From Priapulus caudatus (taxonomy: Eukaryota > Priapulida > Priapulimorpha > Priapulimorphida > Priapulidae): a DNA stretch of 64,000 nt. The stretch spans positions 262,036-326,035 of the forward strand of contig NW_014577162.1 in assembly GCF_000485595.1 (NCBI RefSeq), given 5' to 3'. Positions 37,001 through 47,663 of the stretch are shown piece by piece. How positions within the stretch are numbered: the first letter of the stretch is position 1; each line of letters begins with the position of its first letter. The translations under genes were made by a program, and so were the position numbers. A model generated the notes under the pieces. That model did not search any database and was not told where the DNA came from. It worked only from the letters and a program-made list of their open reading frames with translations.

Positions 37001-37272
37001 CACTGTATATATACGCTAACGAAATATACATGTACACATACACAAGCACTGTATATTTATATAGTAACAAAATATTATTAACATACACAGCCACTGTATA
37101 TATATACGTTAAAAATATACATGTAACATACACACACTGTATATATACCGTAACAAATATATATGTAAACATTACACAGCACTGTACTATATTACGTAAC
37201 AAACATAACATGCTAAATACACAGCCACTTGTATATATACGTAACAAATATACATGTAACGTACACAGCCAC
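34060..37272. repeat. 43-bp satellite array
   Basis: More than 70 copies of a unit containing cactgtatatatacgtaaca, then aatatacatgtaac, then atacacagc; successive cagccactg words near 34397 and 34440 are 43 apart. The left part is regular; beyond about 35350 indels are frequent. It lies in the CATIP intron between exons 5 and 6, continues after the 833-bp element (38114-38157), and three degenerate units are in copy 2 of the duplication (44090-44221). Stop-free minus-strand frames through it are artefacts. Confidence 0.95.
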
Positions 37273-37280
37273 ATGTATAT

Positions 37281-38113
37281 CAGGAGTAGATAATAGGGAG
37301 GAGTGTGACATCAATAAACAAAGCGGAAATTCAGGTCATTTACTGCCTTATAATACTACGAATTTACTACGACGTAACTCATCAACTTGAACGCTCAAAT
37401 CGGACACGAGTACATTCGCCTCTCATCATCGGTGCAAATCGTTCCTTGTAGACACCCGCAAATCCGGAGAATACAGCCTAAACCGTATACGACACGATTC
37501 TCCATTTTTTGGCCATCAATCCAACGCCTCATGCAGCGCCATAATTCAGACAAACACGGCAGCAACACTGCCGCGCAGTCGCTGTGTTTGCTCTCTCGGA
37601 ATGACGCGAATGGTCGGCGTTGTGGCTCGCGGGGCAGATTAGGACACTCGACGCAACACTCGATCGAGCCATAATCATGACCTTATTTGCCAGCTAGTAT
37701 GCCACCCCCCCGCCCCAACACAACATCAGCAGAGCTCCTGCGGCTCGAAGCCACACCGCACTCGCGAGCCCACAACGCCACATTCCGCATTCCGAGAGAG
37801 CCAACACACGGACTGCGGCAGTCGTTCTGCCTTTTGTCTGAATTATAGGCGCCGCAATGGCGTTGGTTGATGGCGCCAAAGAAATGGAGCAATCGTGCTC
37901 CTACGTTTAGCGCTGTATCTCCGGATTGCGGCGTGTCTACAGCATAGGAAACGACTTTTCGCACGAATGATAGCGGCGAATGTACTAGTGTCCGATTGTA
38001 GAGCTCAGGTGATGACGGCTTACGCGTAGCGATAATCGTACGAGATTAAGGCTAGTAAATGACGAATTTCCCTTGTTTATTGATGTCACACTCCTCCCTA
38101 TTATCTACTCCTG
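37281..38113. mobile_element. 833-bp hAT-like foldback element inside the 43-bp satellite
   Basis: Both sides carry ATGTATAT (37273-37280 and 38114-38121), a perfect 8-bp target duplication within satellite sequence. Ends are CAGGAGTAGATAATAGGG and its complement, and the first 41 bases are an exact inverted repeat. Similarity continues inwards on both sides with indels (for example ggacac-agtacattcgcc, tgtagacac-cgcaatccgg-ga-atacagc, attcagacaaa, gctctctcggaatg), so nearly the whole element is two arms of about 380 bases. No transposase frame: non-autonomous. 8-bp duplication and CAG end suggest the hAT superfamily. Confidence 0.9.
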
Positions 38114-38241
38114 ATGTATATATACGTAACAAATATACATGTAACATACACAGCCACTGTATATGTGACGTATCGAATATCGGCACGCGACCTGCCAGCA
38201 TAAACACACTCATCTGTTACCAGGATCTGCGAATAACATAC

Positions 38242-38366
38242 CCATCGGTGAGGTACCATGCTCTCCATGTCGTAGGCTTGTCCAATAGGGAATGTATAGT
38301 CCTCTCTATACCGACTACAGGCATTTCTTGGTCAACAACTGCGCGAGTGTCCTCGCCGAGGCTAGC
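38242..38366 (-). CDS. CATIP: CATIP exon 5
   Basis: Minus strand, after ctattccag, before gtatgt. Reads ASLGEDTRAVVDQEMPVVGIERTIHSLLDKPTTWRAWYLTDG, with the core GxERTIHS and the TWR-WYLTDG stretch typical of the CATIP N-terminal domain. Phase 0 entry matches exon 4; it ends after two bases of a Gly codon, which exon 6 completes. Confidence 0.85.
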
Positions 38367-38689
38367 CTGGAATAGTAGCGATGCAAGATCACGATCACGA
38401 TCGTCCACCGTCAATTTACAACAGGCGGCAGAAATACGCGCGGAATTGTCGCGAATGGTCACAAGCGTAGATGAAAGCACAAGTGTCGCGCGCGAGTTCC
38501 ACACCGCGACGCGCCGACGTGCCGACACCGCCGCTCAGATGCACACGCGTTCATTCTGCACTGGAACGACGCGCGATTCTTGCGAGCGCGCGACGCGGCG
38601 GTGACAGTGGGAGGACGGGCAAGCGAGCGACCCTCTCCCACCGCCCTCCCACTAAGACGACGACGACGACGGGAGGCTGGGCAGGGCTC

Positions 38690-39215
38690 ACGGCCGTCTC
38701 TCGCAAGGGTCAGGAGGGCCGGCAGGGGGGAAAGGGAGGCTTTGTTTCTCGCTAGGGCGAAAGGGCCGGCAGGGGAGGGGAAGGCTTTGTCTCTCGCTAG
38801 GGTGGGAGGGCCGGCAGGGGAAGGGGGAGGCTTTGTCTCTCGCAAGGGCTGGGAGGGCCGGCAGGGAAAGGGAGACGCTTTGTCTCTCGCTAGGGTGGGA
38901 GGGCCGGCAGGGGGAGGGGGGAGGCTTTGTCTCTCGCAAGGGCTGGGAGGGCCGGCAGGGAAAGGGAGAGGCTTTGTCTCTCGCGAAAGCCGGCAGGGGG
39001 AGAGCCGGCAGGGGGAGGGGGAGACTTTGTCTCTCGTGAGGGCCGGGAGGGCCGGCAGGGAGAGGGGGAGGAGGAGGCTTTGTCTCTCGCTAGGGTGAGG
39101 AGGGCCGGCAGGGAGAGGGGGAGGCTTTGTCTCTCGCGAGGGCCGCGAGGGCCGGCTGGGGGAGGGGGAGGCTTTGTCTCTCGCGAGGGCCGGGAGGGCC
39201 GGCAGAGGGAGGGGG
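38690..39215. repeat. ~48-bp GC-rich minisatellite next to CATIP exon 4
   Basis: About eleven copies of ggagggccggcaggg, a variable purine run, then aggctttgtctctcgcaagg. The array ends 20 bases from the exon 4 donor. All frames are open in long stretches, including one on the minus strand that runs on from exon 4; the good donor (gtgagtg) and the family end of exon 4 argue against translation of the repeat. Confidence 0.9.
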
Positions 39216-39235
39216 AGGGGGAGGTCCGCACTCAC

Positions 39236-39406
39236 GTAGGTCGTCCGGCAGAGGATCACGTCGGAGTCGAGCGAGAGCAGGTTGAAGTGCGGCGCGCGCC
39301 AGTCGCCGACGCGAGCGAGCAGCCGCTGCAGAAGCAGGTTGGCTCCCTCTGAGATGAAGCCCTGCATCTGCTCGCTGCTGTACGTCCGCTGGTTCTTACT
39401 CACCTC
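39236..39406 (-). CDS. CATIP: CATIP exon 4
   Basis: 57 codons between gttgccag and gtgagtg. Reads EVSKNQRTYSSEQMQGFISEG, then ANLLLQRLLARVGDWRAPHF, then NLLSLDSDVILCRTTY. The GFISEGANLLLQRLLAR core is a conserved stretch of the CATIP family; both ends are phase 0 and match exons 3 and 5. Confidence 0.88.
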
Positions 39407-40212
39407 CTGGCAACGGAGAGAAGACGTAGCATGGTATACATCCCCACTCATGGTAAACGTTCCCCTCCTCTACACTGCATGTGGGTATGGCTAGCAGGGC
39501 ATGTCATTGCTGTGACTCGGATTTGACCCTTGTTGCCCACGCGCAATGTAGACTTGCCATAGGTGGATCTATATAATATGCTACAGCAGCTGCCGGTGGA
39601 AATACCTGAATTCACCCTGGGGGGGGGTAAGTATTTTAAAGGGGGGATCCCGAAGGCTGTAATTTGATATAAAAAGTATATGAAAGAATTATGAGAAATC
39701 TCAGAAATAGACTTCAAAGAATTTGGGTACAAATTTAATTATTGTATATTTTGTGTATTGGAATGATCAGGAGAACACCTGATGTGTGAAAATTCACATT
39801 TTCTTCCAATCACCTTATAAGGCACACTTTATAATTCATTATTTATTAATTATTATTAATATTATACAAAATATATAAATATATAAAAATATATATATAT
39901 AGACTCTAGGACGCTGCGACCATAGAGTAGTGTAAATTCCAGCGGGTGCTCAAATCGCAGGATGAGCAAAGCAAAGGTTTAATTAATTAACAGCTAACAC
40001 ACAGCATACAGTTAATCCCCCCTCCCCTAACCCTGAACACGATGCCCCGCTCACCCCCCTCCCGCCGCTCGTGTGTCACATTGTGTACAGTCACACCCGC
40101 CCAACACCTACAAGGTTTCGCGTGCGGCAGCCACGGACAGAACGCCGCGCTAATAGCAGGAAGCGAGCGAGTGAAAATCCCGGCGCTTCAGCGCGGCACG
40201 CGTCGCCGATTA

Positions 40213-40252
<40 letters not shown>

Positions 40253-40265
40253 TGCTGCGGCTTAC
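39407..40265. other. CATIP intron 3, no further gene
   Basis: AT-rich with a g-run near 39620 and an (ACGC)n-type tract at 40209-40252 on the edge of exon 3. No coding potential. Confidence 0.5.
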
Positions 40266-40352
40266 CTCTCCCTGCGTGACGATGCGGCTCACTGTGTACG
40301 TCTCGCCGTCTTTCTGCACGAACGTCTTACGATCCAGCGGATTGCTGTCGAG
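40266..40352 (-). CDS. CATIP: CATIP exon 3
   Basis: 29 codons between tctttccag and gtaagcc: LDSNPLDRKTFVQKDGETYT then VSRIVTQGE. The pattern PLDRKTxxxxxGxxxxVxRxVxxGE is found at this place in CATIP proteins. Both phases are 0. Confidence 0.85.
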
Positions 40353-40849
40353 CTGGAAAGAGCGACGAGGCGGGGGCGAATGACGGCGCGTCGAGAAGTG
40401 CGCCCAGAAGACGCGCGCGCGCGCGAGCGTGGGTTTACTGATTTCTCCAGTTCTTTTGCGAGTCATTTTACTGCATTTTCGTAGCCGGAGCCGCGTGTGG
40501 GTGGCCACAAGCTCCGTGCAATTTTTCGGAAAATGACATGCGTTTAACAATCGTACAAAGAGCAATGTACAAATCACTCACGGGTGATTACATTCTCTAT
40601 ACAGTGCAACATAATATTTCACCCACTGTAATAAATTAGAGTATTACGCATTATACTACCCAACAATATAGATATATGGGATCGTGCCTATGCGATATCG
40701 TAGCCATGCACGCGATGTTCTACTGATATGTGATTATATGATATGAGATCGTACTAACAGGCAACTATACAAACACGAAATAGCAGTGGTAATGAAATGC
40801 AATTTCGCGATAGAAAATGAAACGGAAAGCTACGGATTGAGCGTCTAAC

Positions 40850-40975
40850 CTTGACGTATTCATGATGCTCCTGATCTAGCGTTTGCAGAGAGGCGGTTAC
40901 ATAAGCTATAATGGACGTACCACACGGCACACCCGCTATCATCCCATGACTGTTCGCATGTATCAAGTAGCAGTC
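40850..40975 (-). CDS. CATIP: CATIP exon 2
   Basis: 42 codons between tgtttgcag and gttagacg: DCYLIHANSHGMIAGVPCGT then SIIAYVTASLQTLDQEHHEYVK. HANSHG-IxxVPCGTSxxAYV is the most distinctive motif of CATIP and is the main reason for the gene call. Phase 0 on both sides. Confidence 0.9.
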
Positions 40976-41267
40976 CTGCAAACACAATAACATAAACGCT
41001 TACTCAATTTTGACCCCGATATAATATCTAAGGAGTAACAAAAATTCACCACTTTTCAGAAAAATTTGTCCACCCTGAATAAATGCACACGCAAAGATGC
41101 ACACGCACACATATACACACGCGCACGCAGTGCATACACGCACACGCGCGGGTATCTATTAGGTGTAAGTGCGATTTAAAAACATTGATAATTATCATCG
41201 AGACGCTTTCACCGCGAGCCGTCTCCGTTGCTCAGCTCTCGTTATTGCACGCAGCGACCCTCTCCCA

Positions 41268-41450
41268 GAATCCCACCGGCGCCCCCTGCTCCGGCGGCCG
41301 CCACCACCCTACCTCGGTGGCGCCCCCTGCTCCGGCGGCCGCCACCACCCTACCTCGGTGGCGCCCCCTCCTCCGGCGGCCGCCCCCACCCTACCTCGGT
41401 GGCGCCCCCTGCTCCGGCGGCCGCCCCCACCCTACTTCGGTGGCGCCCTC
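41268..41450. repeat. 41-bp minisatellite at the CATIP stop codon, copy 2
   Basis: The word ctccggcggcc starts at 41289, 41330, 41371 and 41412, exactly 41 apart. The last unit contains the end of CATIP exon 8 with its TAG; each other unit repeats the sequence GCGCCACCGAGGTAGGG on the minus strand, so the terminal codons and stop are tandemly multiplied in the 3' UTR. Confidence 0.9.
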
Positions 41451-41617
41451 AGGGGGTTGTCGGGGTATTTGTGGCAGAACGAGGCGTAGTAGTCGGCGGC
41501 AAACGCGAATACGTCTCGCGGCTTGCGCAGCAGCAGGAACTGCAGGAAGTCGGCGAGGATTGCCTTCAGCTCGGGATGGCGGCGCATGTACACTCCGTGG
41601 TCGGCCTTCAGCTGTTC
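41432..41617 (-). CDS. CATIP: CATIP exon 8 (RIIa-type docking domain), intact copy
   Basis: 61 codons and TAG after gtcgttacag: EQLKADHGVYMRRHPELKAI, LADFLQFLLLRKPRDVFAFA, ADYYASFCHKYPDNPLRAPPK. HPELKAILADFLQFLLLRKPxDVFAFAADYYxxF is a helix-turn-helix of the RIIa dimerisation/docking superfamily, as found at the C-terminus of CATIP; such domains bind amphipathic anchoring helices in cilia and sperm flagella. It joins exon 7 in phase 0. In this copy the exon sits before exons 2-5 in gene direction. Confidence 0.85.
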   Translation of the reverse strand, partial: EQLKADHGVYMRRHPELKAILADFLQFLLLRKPRDVFAFAADYYASFCHKYPDNPLRAPPK

Positions 41618-43157
41618 CTGTAACGACGGAGAAGAGAACGCGAGCAGTCGCATTTACATCTCGTCGCGCGTCCGTCGCGCGTCGCCGGCGCCCCCTGGTG
41701 GAGCTTTTTAGCACGCTGATCGCTAAATTTGTGCAAACGCCAAATTTGGCACACGTTTGCTGCGTGAGATGCTATATACAATGAGGAAACATGTGGACCC
41801 CAACGAAATGCCTATACATCTCGTTCGCTCTCACTTACACGCAGCCCTGTTCGCGTGACTTCCTTCCTTCTCCACTTTTGACAGTGACAGTACGTACTAT
41901 CACACTATGATTGGTTCACGTAAGTGCTGCCGATTGGCTGGCGGTACATAGTTGGCGCATGTAAATCCAAGCACCGGTGACACTCAAATTAATGTACGAG
42001 CATGCACAGGCAGGTTATATATACGAGTGTTAACGATGTGTAATGTTGTTGTGCGTTTTTGTTGTGCCATGCTGCCGTTCAGCGCATTTTGCTTGGATGG
42101 ACTGACGCAGGACGGCTACACAGAAACACAGCGAATCTCCCAATCAAGTCTATTTCTCAGTATGTGTAGCTTTCTAAAAAATCTACAGCATCTTTAGACA
42201 CAGTAATTGGGCTTAAACATCCATAAATTTATGCATATTCTTCTGAACATGTCTTAATTAATTCATGTCACCTGTGTTATGTTGGCGTTAGACACCTGAA
42301 GCCAATTAGTGCCACTTATGCAAATTAATGTCACTATGAGTGGGAAGAATCAAACCTAATTCAGGTGTGACAGGACATTGTGTAAAATTTGGGAAATAGC
42401 CTAGGAGCAGAGGAAGGTATTGGGCTCAAGAAATTTCAAATGCATTTCTGAAATTCTTCTAAGGCAAACTGAAATATTTGCTCTAATTATTATTGTTGTT
42501 TTAGATCAGGCTACACTATGGTACGCTATCAATTATACAGTAATACACCGCATAACAAGTAATGTATTTGAGAAGAAAAACGTGAAATTCCCTAATGTCA
42601 ATCAAGCTTCCCATGGGCTTCTTTTACATAATTGAATATGCACTCCTATGGAAATTTTTTCAAAAAAAGTTGGCAATACCCCGGTCGCTTCTAATGCAAG
42701 CATAGTTATTAATCCAAGGAAACATTTCAAGTCAAGCACATATATTGATTATTTAATAGTGTAAAACATGAAAATACTGGGAGGGAAACCAGGAAGAGAA
42801 GGAGAGTTCAGAATAAGAATTAGCATCTGGCGTATGCTAGACATGCAGTGATTGCAGGGGCATGCATCATGTGCACTGCAAGTGAAGGTATCAGGGAAAG
42901 CTATCAGGCAGGGCAGGCACCCTATCAGGGCAAGAAGCTAGCTAACGGGCTAGCAGCACACTTCCAAGCTGGCCCGCTCGACTTTTTTGCCAGTGGGCTG
43001 TAAATTTATTACATTGATTTTATTGGTGATGAGGGATTATTGGAGAAAAACGCAATCATTTATTTGAAAAGTTCTGTAAGGTCGAATTTACGTAACATAT
43101 GCACAGCCAAATGGAGAAGAAGAAGAAACGACGAAACGCGATACGCTAACGTCATAC

Positions 43158-43237
43158 CTTTTTGTCGAGAAAATTAGACTTCATCTGTAAATCGCTTTCC
43201 CATTCCAGCGGTTTTTTCGTAACCCCCAAAGCACCCT
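43158..43237 (-). CDS. CATIP: CATIP exon 7, intact copy
   Basis: Between tatgttccag and gtatgac. With one base from exon 6 it reads EGALGVTKKPLEWESDLQMK then SNFLDKK, matching the KKPLxWExDLQxxSxFLDxK element before the docking domain in CATIP. Leaves in phase 0 to exon 8. Confidence 0.85.
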
Positions 43238-43640
43238 CTGGAACATAAGATTGCCACCATTAAATCTCGCACCTCCGCTCGAAAGAACGTGAAAGACTTC
43301 GAAGGTAAATCGAAGTCGACGTCCGACTGCATGCAGTATGTAAGGCGGCTACTAATACGCAGCACGTGAGGAACGCGGGATATATTCCAATTACGACACT
43401 ACTCCATTGCGCATTAGAAACGAGTGTACACTGCCAGTTCACGGACTCCCCTAGTGCTAGGGGAATGCAGGCGTATATACGCAAACGAAATCAAATCAAT
43501 AGGACGCACGGAAATTTGCCGACAACAGCTAGGCAGCTCACGTGTTATTAACGTGCGGTAATTACTGGGTACGATGCTGGTTTGTTGCATAAAGCGTAAG
43601 TGAGAGCCGAGTTTGTCACGCGATGAGCAGCAAAGCCTAC

Positions 43641-43702
43641 CTAATTGACTATACGGTGGTATTCCTATAAGCTTCATGGACACAGGCGAACCGACTTGTA
43701 AC
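43641..43702 (-). CDS. CATIP: CATIP exon 6, intact copy
   Basis: 62 bases between gcatacag and gtaggc. Completing the split Gly of exon 5 it reads LQVGSPVSMKLIGIPPYSQL plus one base. The short VQ/LQVGSPVxMKL element follows the TDG turn in CATIP, which confirms the order 5-6-7 by phase (1+60+1). Confidence 0.82.
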
Positions 43703-44221
43703 CTGTATGCTAGATGCCTGAAAATAGAGCGAACGTTGTACAGTCACTGAGCTATGTTCCACATACATGAGCCAATCTCTAGTTTAACGCAGGCTTGTCA
43801 CACTGCTTAATGTCTCATCATCTCCTTTGCTTTTTCATCATCCTCGATTATAAGGTTCGGCAGTAAAAATTTGTCGATAATTTCTGGTAATGTTTAATTC
43901 TCACCAATTGAATCCCACAAAGAAATCACTGATTAGACATGAAAAATGCAAAACTTAATAATCTTGTAATGCCAGAATAATTTCACGTTAGAAGTAAAAC
44001 AATTTTCATGCAGTTATTGATGTACGTGAGTAGAGTTTTCAATTATAAAATCATCAGACTCGTGTAAAATCACAGGACGTACGTATATGGCTGCTGTATA
44101 TGTAACAAATATATATGCAACATAGAAAACCGCTGTATATACGTAACAAATATATATGTAGCATACACAGCCGCTGTATATATACATAACAAATATACAT
44201 GTAACATACACAGCCACTGTA

Positions 44222-44520
44222 AACAGCCTCAGCAGTCAGCCCTGAGACAGCCTCAGCAGTCAGCCCTGAGACAACCTCAGCAGTCAGCCCTGAGACAACC
44301 TCATCAATCAGCCCCGAGACAGCCTCAGCAGTCAGCCCTGAGACAGCCTCAGCAGTCAGCCCCGAGACAACCTCAGCAGTCAGCCCTGAGACAACCTCAG
44401 CAGTCAGCCCTGAGACATAGCAGCCAGCCCTGAGACATAGCAGCCAGCTCTGAGACACCTCTGCAGCCAGCCCTGAGACATAGCAGCCAGCCATGAGACA
44501 GCCTCAGCACCAGCAGTCAG
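44222..44520. repeat. 24-bp minisatellite (copy in mosaic)
   Basis: Unit acagcctcagcagtcagccctgag, about twelve copies, with shortened tagcagccag-ccctgagaca units at the right end. It is the same family as 46800-47663. Confidence 0.92.
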
Positions 44521-45284
44521 CCTTGAGAGAGCCTATATGCTGTCACGCTGTAGCCGCACACAGTAGAAGCCATCACACAGTCGGGAGCGAAACGCGAGAA
44601 TCTGCGATCGAAGCAGATTAACTTCATAACCTAGCCTGCTAAAGCAATTAGCGGTTTAAACATGACATCATTATGCTCTCAGTTGTCAGCAGTGATCCCC
44701 AGCGTTGCTGTTGTGTGTAGATCACCGCCTCCCAAACCCCCTACTTCGCCACGCCAAAATCAATACATTTATTTTAATTAGGAGCTGTTGTTCCGGTGCG
44801 GTGTTAAATTGAAAGACAAAAAAGTTGCCAAAAACTCGACTATGGGTAAAATGAAAGAAAAGCAACTTTGGTATTTCCTTCCGACCTTCTATAATCAGAT
44901 GAAAATGACAAGATGCTTTTACTTCATTTTACCATACCATTTTTTTTGCAATTCCTAAACAAAACAAAGTTAATTCCTCGATCAATTATAATACAATATT
45001 GTTATCTGTCACACGGATGTTTGTCTTTCATAAAATGAGTTATCATATATATATATATATATATATATTCATAATTAAAAATGCAAAATTTAGGCATCTG
45101 TCATGAACTCAAAGCTTCTTGTTACGATGGGATTTGTGTTCCTCGTAACGAGAAAGGCCTGCTTTAATCTCGTGGCAAATCGACCATCAACTGCCATCAC
45201 AAAACTGTTAGTTCTTCTTCTATTTATCCTAAACGTAATTAATTTGATATGAAAATATTGAAGACATTGGAATTGGGGGGGGGG
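44521..45284. repeat. ~760-bp segment duplicated at 47664-48411
   Basis: ctatatgctgtcacgctgta to the g-run at 45275-45284. The second copy has many small indels relative to this one. Contains an (AT)n run (45045-45068) and no protein-like frame. Confidence 0.9.
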
Positions 45285-45458
45285 ATATATATAATCAGAA
45301 GATATATTGAGAATATTGATAGACTCCTAATATAATGGTTTCACATATATGAAGTGAAATGAGTGTGGCGTCATAAATCGGGATGAGTGCTCGTACTGCA
45401 TGGTTTCCTTTAACAGACATTCGCAGTAAATCAGGGTAGTAGTAAGGCCGGCACGTAC

Positions 45459-45574
45459 CTGTGAATGGCGTGTAGTTGGTTCGACACATATCGTAAACTC
45501 TCCCAGCTCCTTTCCTTGCTCCGAGAACGTCACTAAGGAATCTGTGTAGGTTAACCCGGATACCTCTGCTGGAT
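45459..45574 (-). CDS. CATIP: CATIP exon 1 (first visible), 5' limit uncertain
   Basis: Ends at cattcacag|gtacgtg, phase 0 into exon 2. Reads DPAEVSGLTYTDSLVTFSEQ then GKELGEFTICVEPTTRHSQ; the DSLVTFSxxGxELGEF run is the start of the CATIP N-terminal domain. Upstream acceptor could be ttttgaag (45575) or ccagcag (45566). The frame stays open to about 45791 through a hydrophobic stretch that is unlike the family, so I do not include it. No earlier exon or start codon was found. Visible exons total about 315 residues; CATIP is usually nearer 390. Confidence 0.75.
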
Positions 45575-46799
45575 CTTCAAAAGAATAGACATACATAACC
45601 TTGATGAAATATTTCGGTGCTTCAACATTATCTGGAGTTATATTTATTGACGACGTAGATAAAGAGAAACAGTACAAAATCAAAAAAAGGCTATCAGTTT
45701 TTTCCCGATGAGCACCAGCAGCTGACGATGAACGTGGGCTACTCCACATTCTAATGTCACTAACTTCACCTTGTTGTTGTTTTTTCCCCAAATAGTCGAG
45801 AAAAATTCGACTTCTATAGCCAAAAATTTGTTGTCTTTTTTGTACTAAATTCAGTGCAATATTCGATTACTATGCATGATTTTGATCCTCATTTAAACAA
45901 TAAGGGAGCATGCACGCGTCCACGCACCTCCCTAAGTGGGCGGTGCAATTGATTTTCGCAATACTGATATCTACCCTAAATATAACTGAAAAGGCCGCTA
46001 AAACACAACATAATATCATAAATATATATATATAATTTATATGGCCATATCTTTCATATCTTCACACTTATACTCATAGCCATAGTTTCAATACCAATAG
46101 ACTTTTTAGTAGCACTGCAACAATAACCAACATATAATTAACGTAACTGATTGTAACTTGGTATCACGTCTACATTGATACACTCATCGCATTCAGTACA
46201 TGCTGACGTTGATACGCATATCGCATGCTGACGTTGCAGTTTCACAACGAAAATTATAACGACGACTGAGAAAAATGGTTAACAATTTTCTGTACTGCAT
46301 CATCAAATAATTTATCCCCACTATGCTACGTGTTCAGCCAATCTAGAATACTGATTTCACACCTACCTACCTACCTGCCAATCTAATTCTGGCACGAGTT
46401 ACGGCAAAATAATACATAAAGGGTTCCTCAAGAATTACAGTCTCAGCGGGAATCTGCCGATAATTTGATAGGGAACGGTGCATGGATGCATTGAGAGTAT
46501 AGATATAGTTTGCAATTCAGCATGCTTACGGGAAGAACAAAAGTGATTGCCGCCATTGTTGATTCTATACGGCTCATGTTTTAATCTCTCCATTATAAAT
46601 AACCAGTCAAAACATCGCAGCAATCGCGGAGCTCCGATTATACTCGACTAATTAGTTAAAGGGAAATAAATAACAATCACACATTCTCCAACTTCATTTA
46701 CATGCGTTGTGAGCACGCGGATATGTAAATGAATGCAGTGATTAACAAAATGGTGCAATAGGCTGACAACAAAAATATCTAAACAAAGCACTTTCTGGA
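45575..46799. other. Gene-free interval, probable upstream side of CATIP
   Basis: AT-rich, no coding potential beyond the exon. An (AT)n tract lies at 46018-46035. Confidence 0.4.
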
Positions 46800-47663
46800 A
46801 GTTACTGTCAGTTATAAGACTCCAGAAGTCAGTCCTTCGACAGGATTAGCAGTCATGAGACAATGTAGCCAGACCTGCGACATGGTAGTTAGTACTGAGA
46901 CATACTAGTCAGAACTGAGACATGGTAGTCAGTACTAAGACATACTAGTCAGAACTGAGACATGGTAGTCAGTACTAAGACATACTAGTCAGAACTGAGA
47001 CATTGCAGTCAGTACTGTGACATAGCAGTGAGTCCCGAGACAACCTCAGCAGTCAACCCTGATACAGCCTCATCAAACAGCCCTGAGACAACCTCAGCAG
47101 TCAACCTTAATTGATACAGCCTCAGCAGTCAATCCTGATACAGCCTCATCAAACAGCCCTGAGACAACCTCAGCAGTCAACCCTGATACAGCCTCATCAA
47201 ACAGCCCTGAGACAACCTCAGCAGTCAACCTTAATTGATACAGCCTCAGCAGTCAATCCTGATACAGCCTCATCAAACAGCCCTGAGACAACCTCAGCAG
47301 TCAGCCCTGGGACAACCTCAGCAGCCAGCCCTGAGACAACCTCATCAATCAGACCTGAGACAACCTCAGCAGTCAACCCTGATACAGCCTCAGCAGTCAG
47401 CCCTGAGACAACCTCAGCAGTCAGCCCTGAGACAACCTCATCAATCAGCCCGCAGACAGCCTCAGCAGTCAGCCCTGAGACGAGCCTCAGCAGTCAGCCC
47501 CGCAGACACCTCAGCAGTCAGCCCTCAGACACTGCAGCAGTCAGCCCTGCAGACTGAGCAGCGCAGCCCTGAGACATAGCAGCCAGCCTCTGAGACACCT
47601 CTGCAGCCAGCCCTGAGACATAGCAGCCAAGCCATGAGACAGCCTCAGCACCAGCAGTCAGCC
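46800..47663. repeat. 24-bp minisatellite, long array
   Basis: Left part (46830-47040): alternating units like gacatggtagtcagtactaa and gacatactagtcagaactga. Right part: acagcctcagcagtcagccctgag units with variants (gatacagcctcatcaaacagcc). Higher-order repeats are visible: a block of about 124 bases (caaccctgatacagcctcat to ttaattgata) occurs twice at 47050-47240. An open frame gives an 8-residue LRQPQQSA/SAVSPETT repeat, a by-product of a 24-bp unit. Confidence 0.92.

Larger units (their letters stand above)
41079..44221. repeat. 3.1 kb direct duplication, copy 2 (intact exons)
   Basis: Copy of 31096-34194, same orientation, almost free of frame-breaking indels. It carries CATIP exons 6, 7, 8 on the minus strand, but lies upstream (gene-wise) of exons 2-5. 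The left edge joins unrelated sequence (ccaccctg|aataaatg); the right edge passes from the 43-bp satellite directly into a 24-bp minisatellite (cactgta|aacagcctc). Confidence 0.93.

Noticed and set aside
38459-39451. 330-residue minus-strand frame running through CATIP exon 4 into the minisatellite
   Set aside because: The real exon ends at a consensus donor (tac|gtgagtg) and joins exon 5 in phase; the rest is repeat.
47111-47579. Gln/Pro/Ser/Thr-repeat protein of about 150 residues
   Set aside because: Eight-residue periodicity is the 24-bp minisatellite; two overlapping frames are equally open and no start context or splice site supports a gene.
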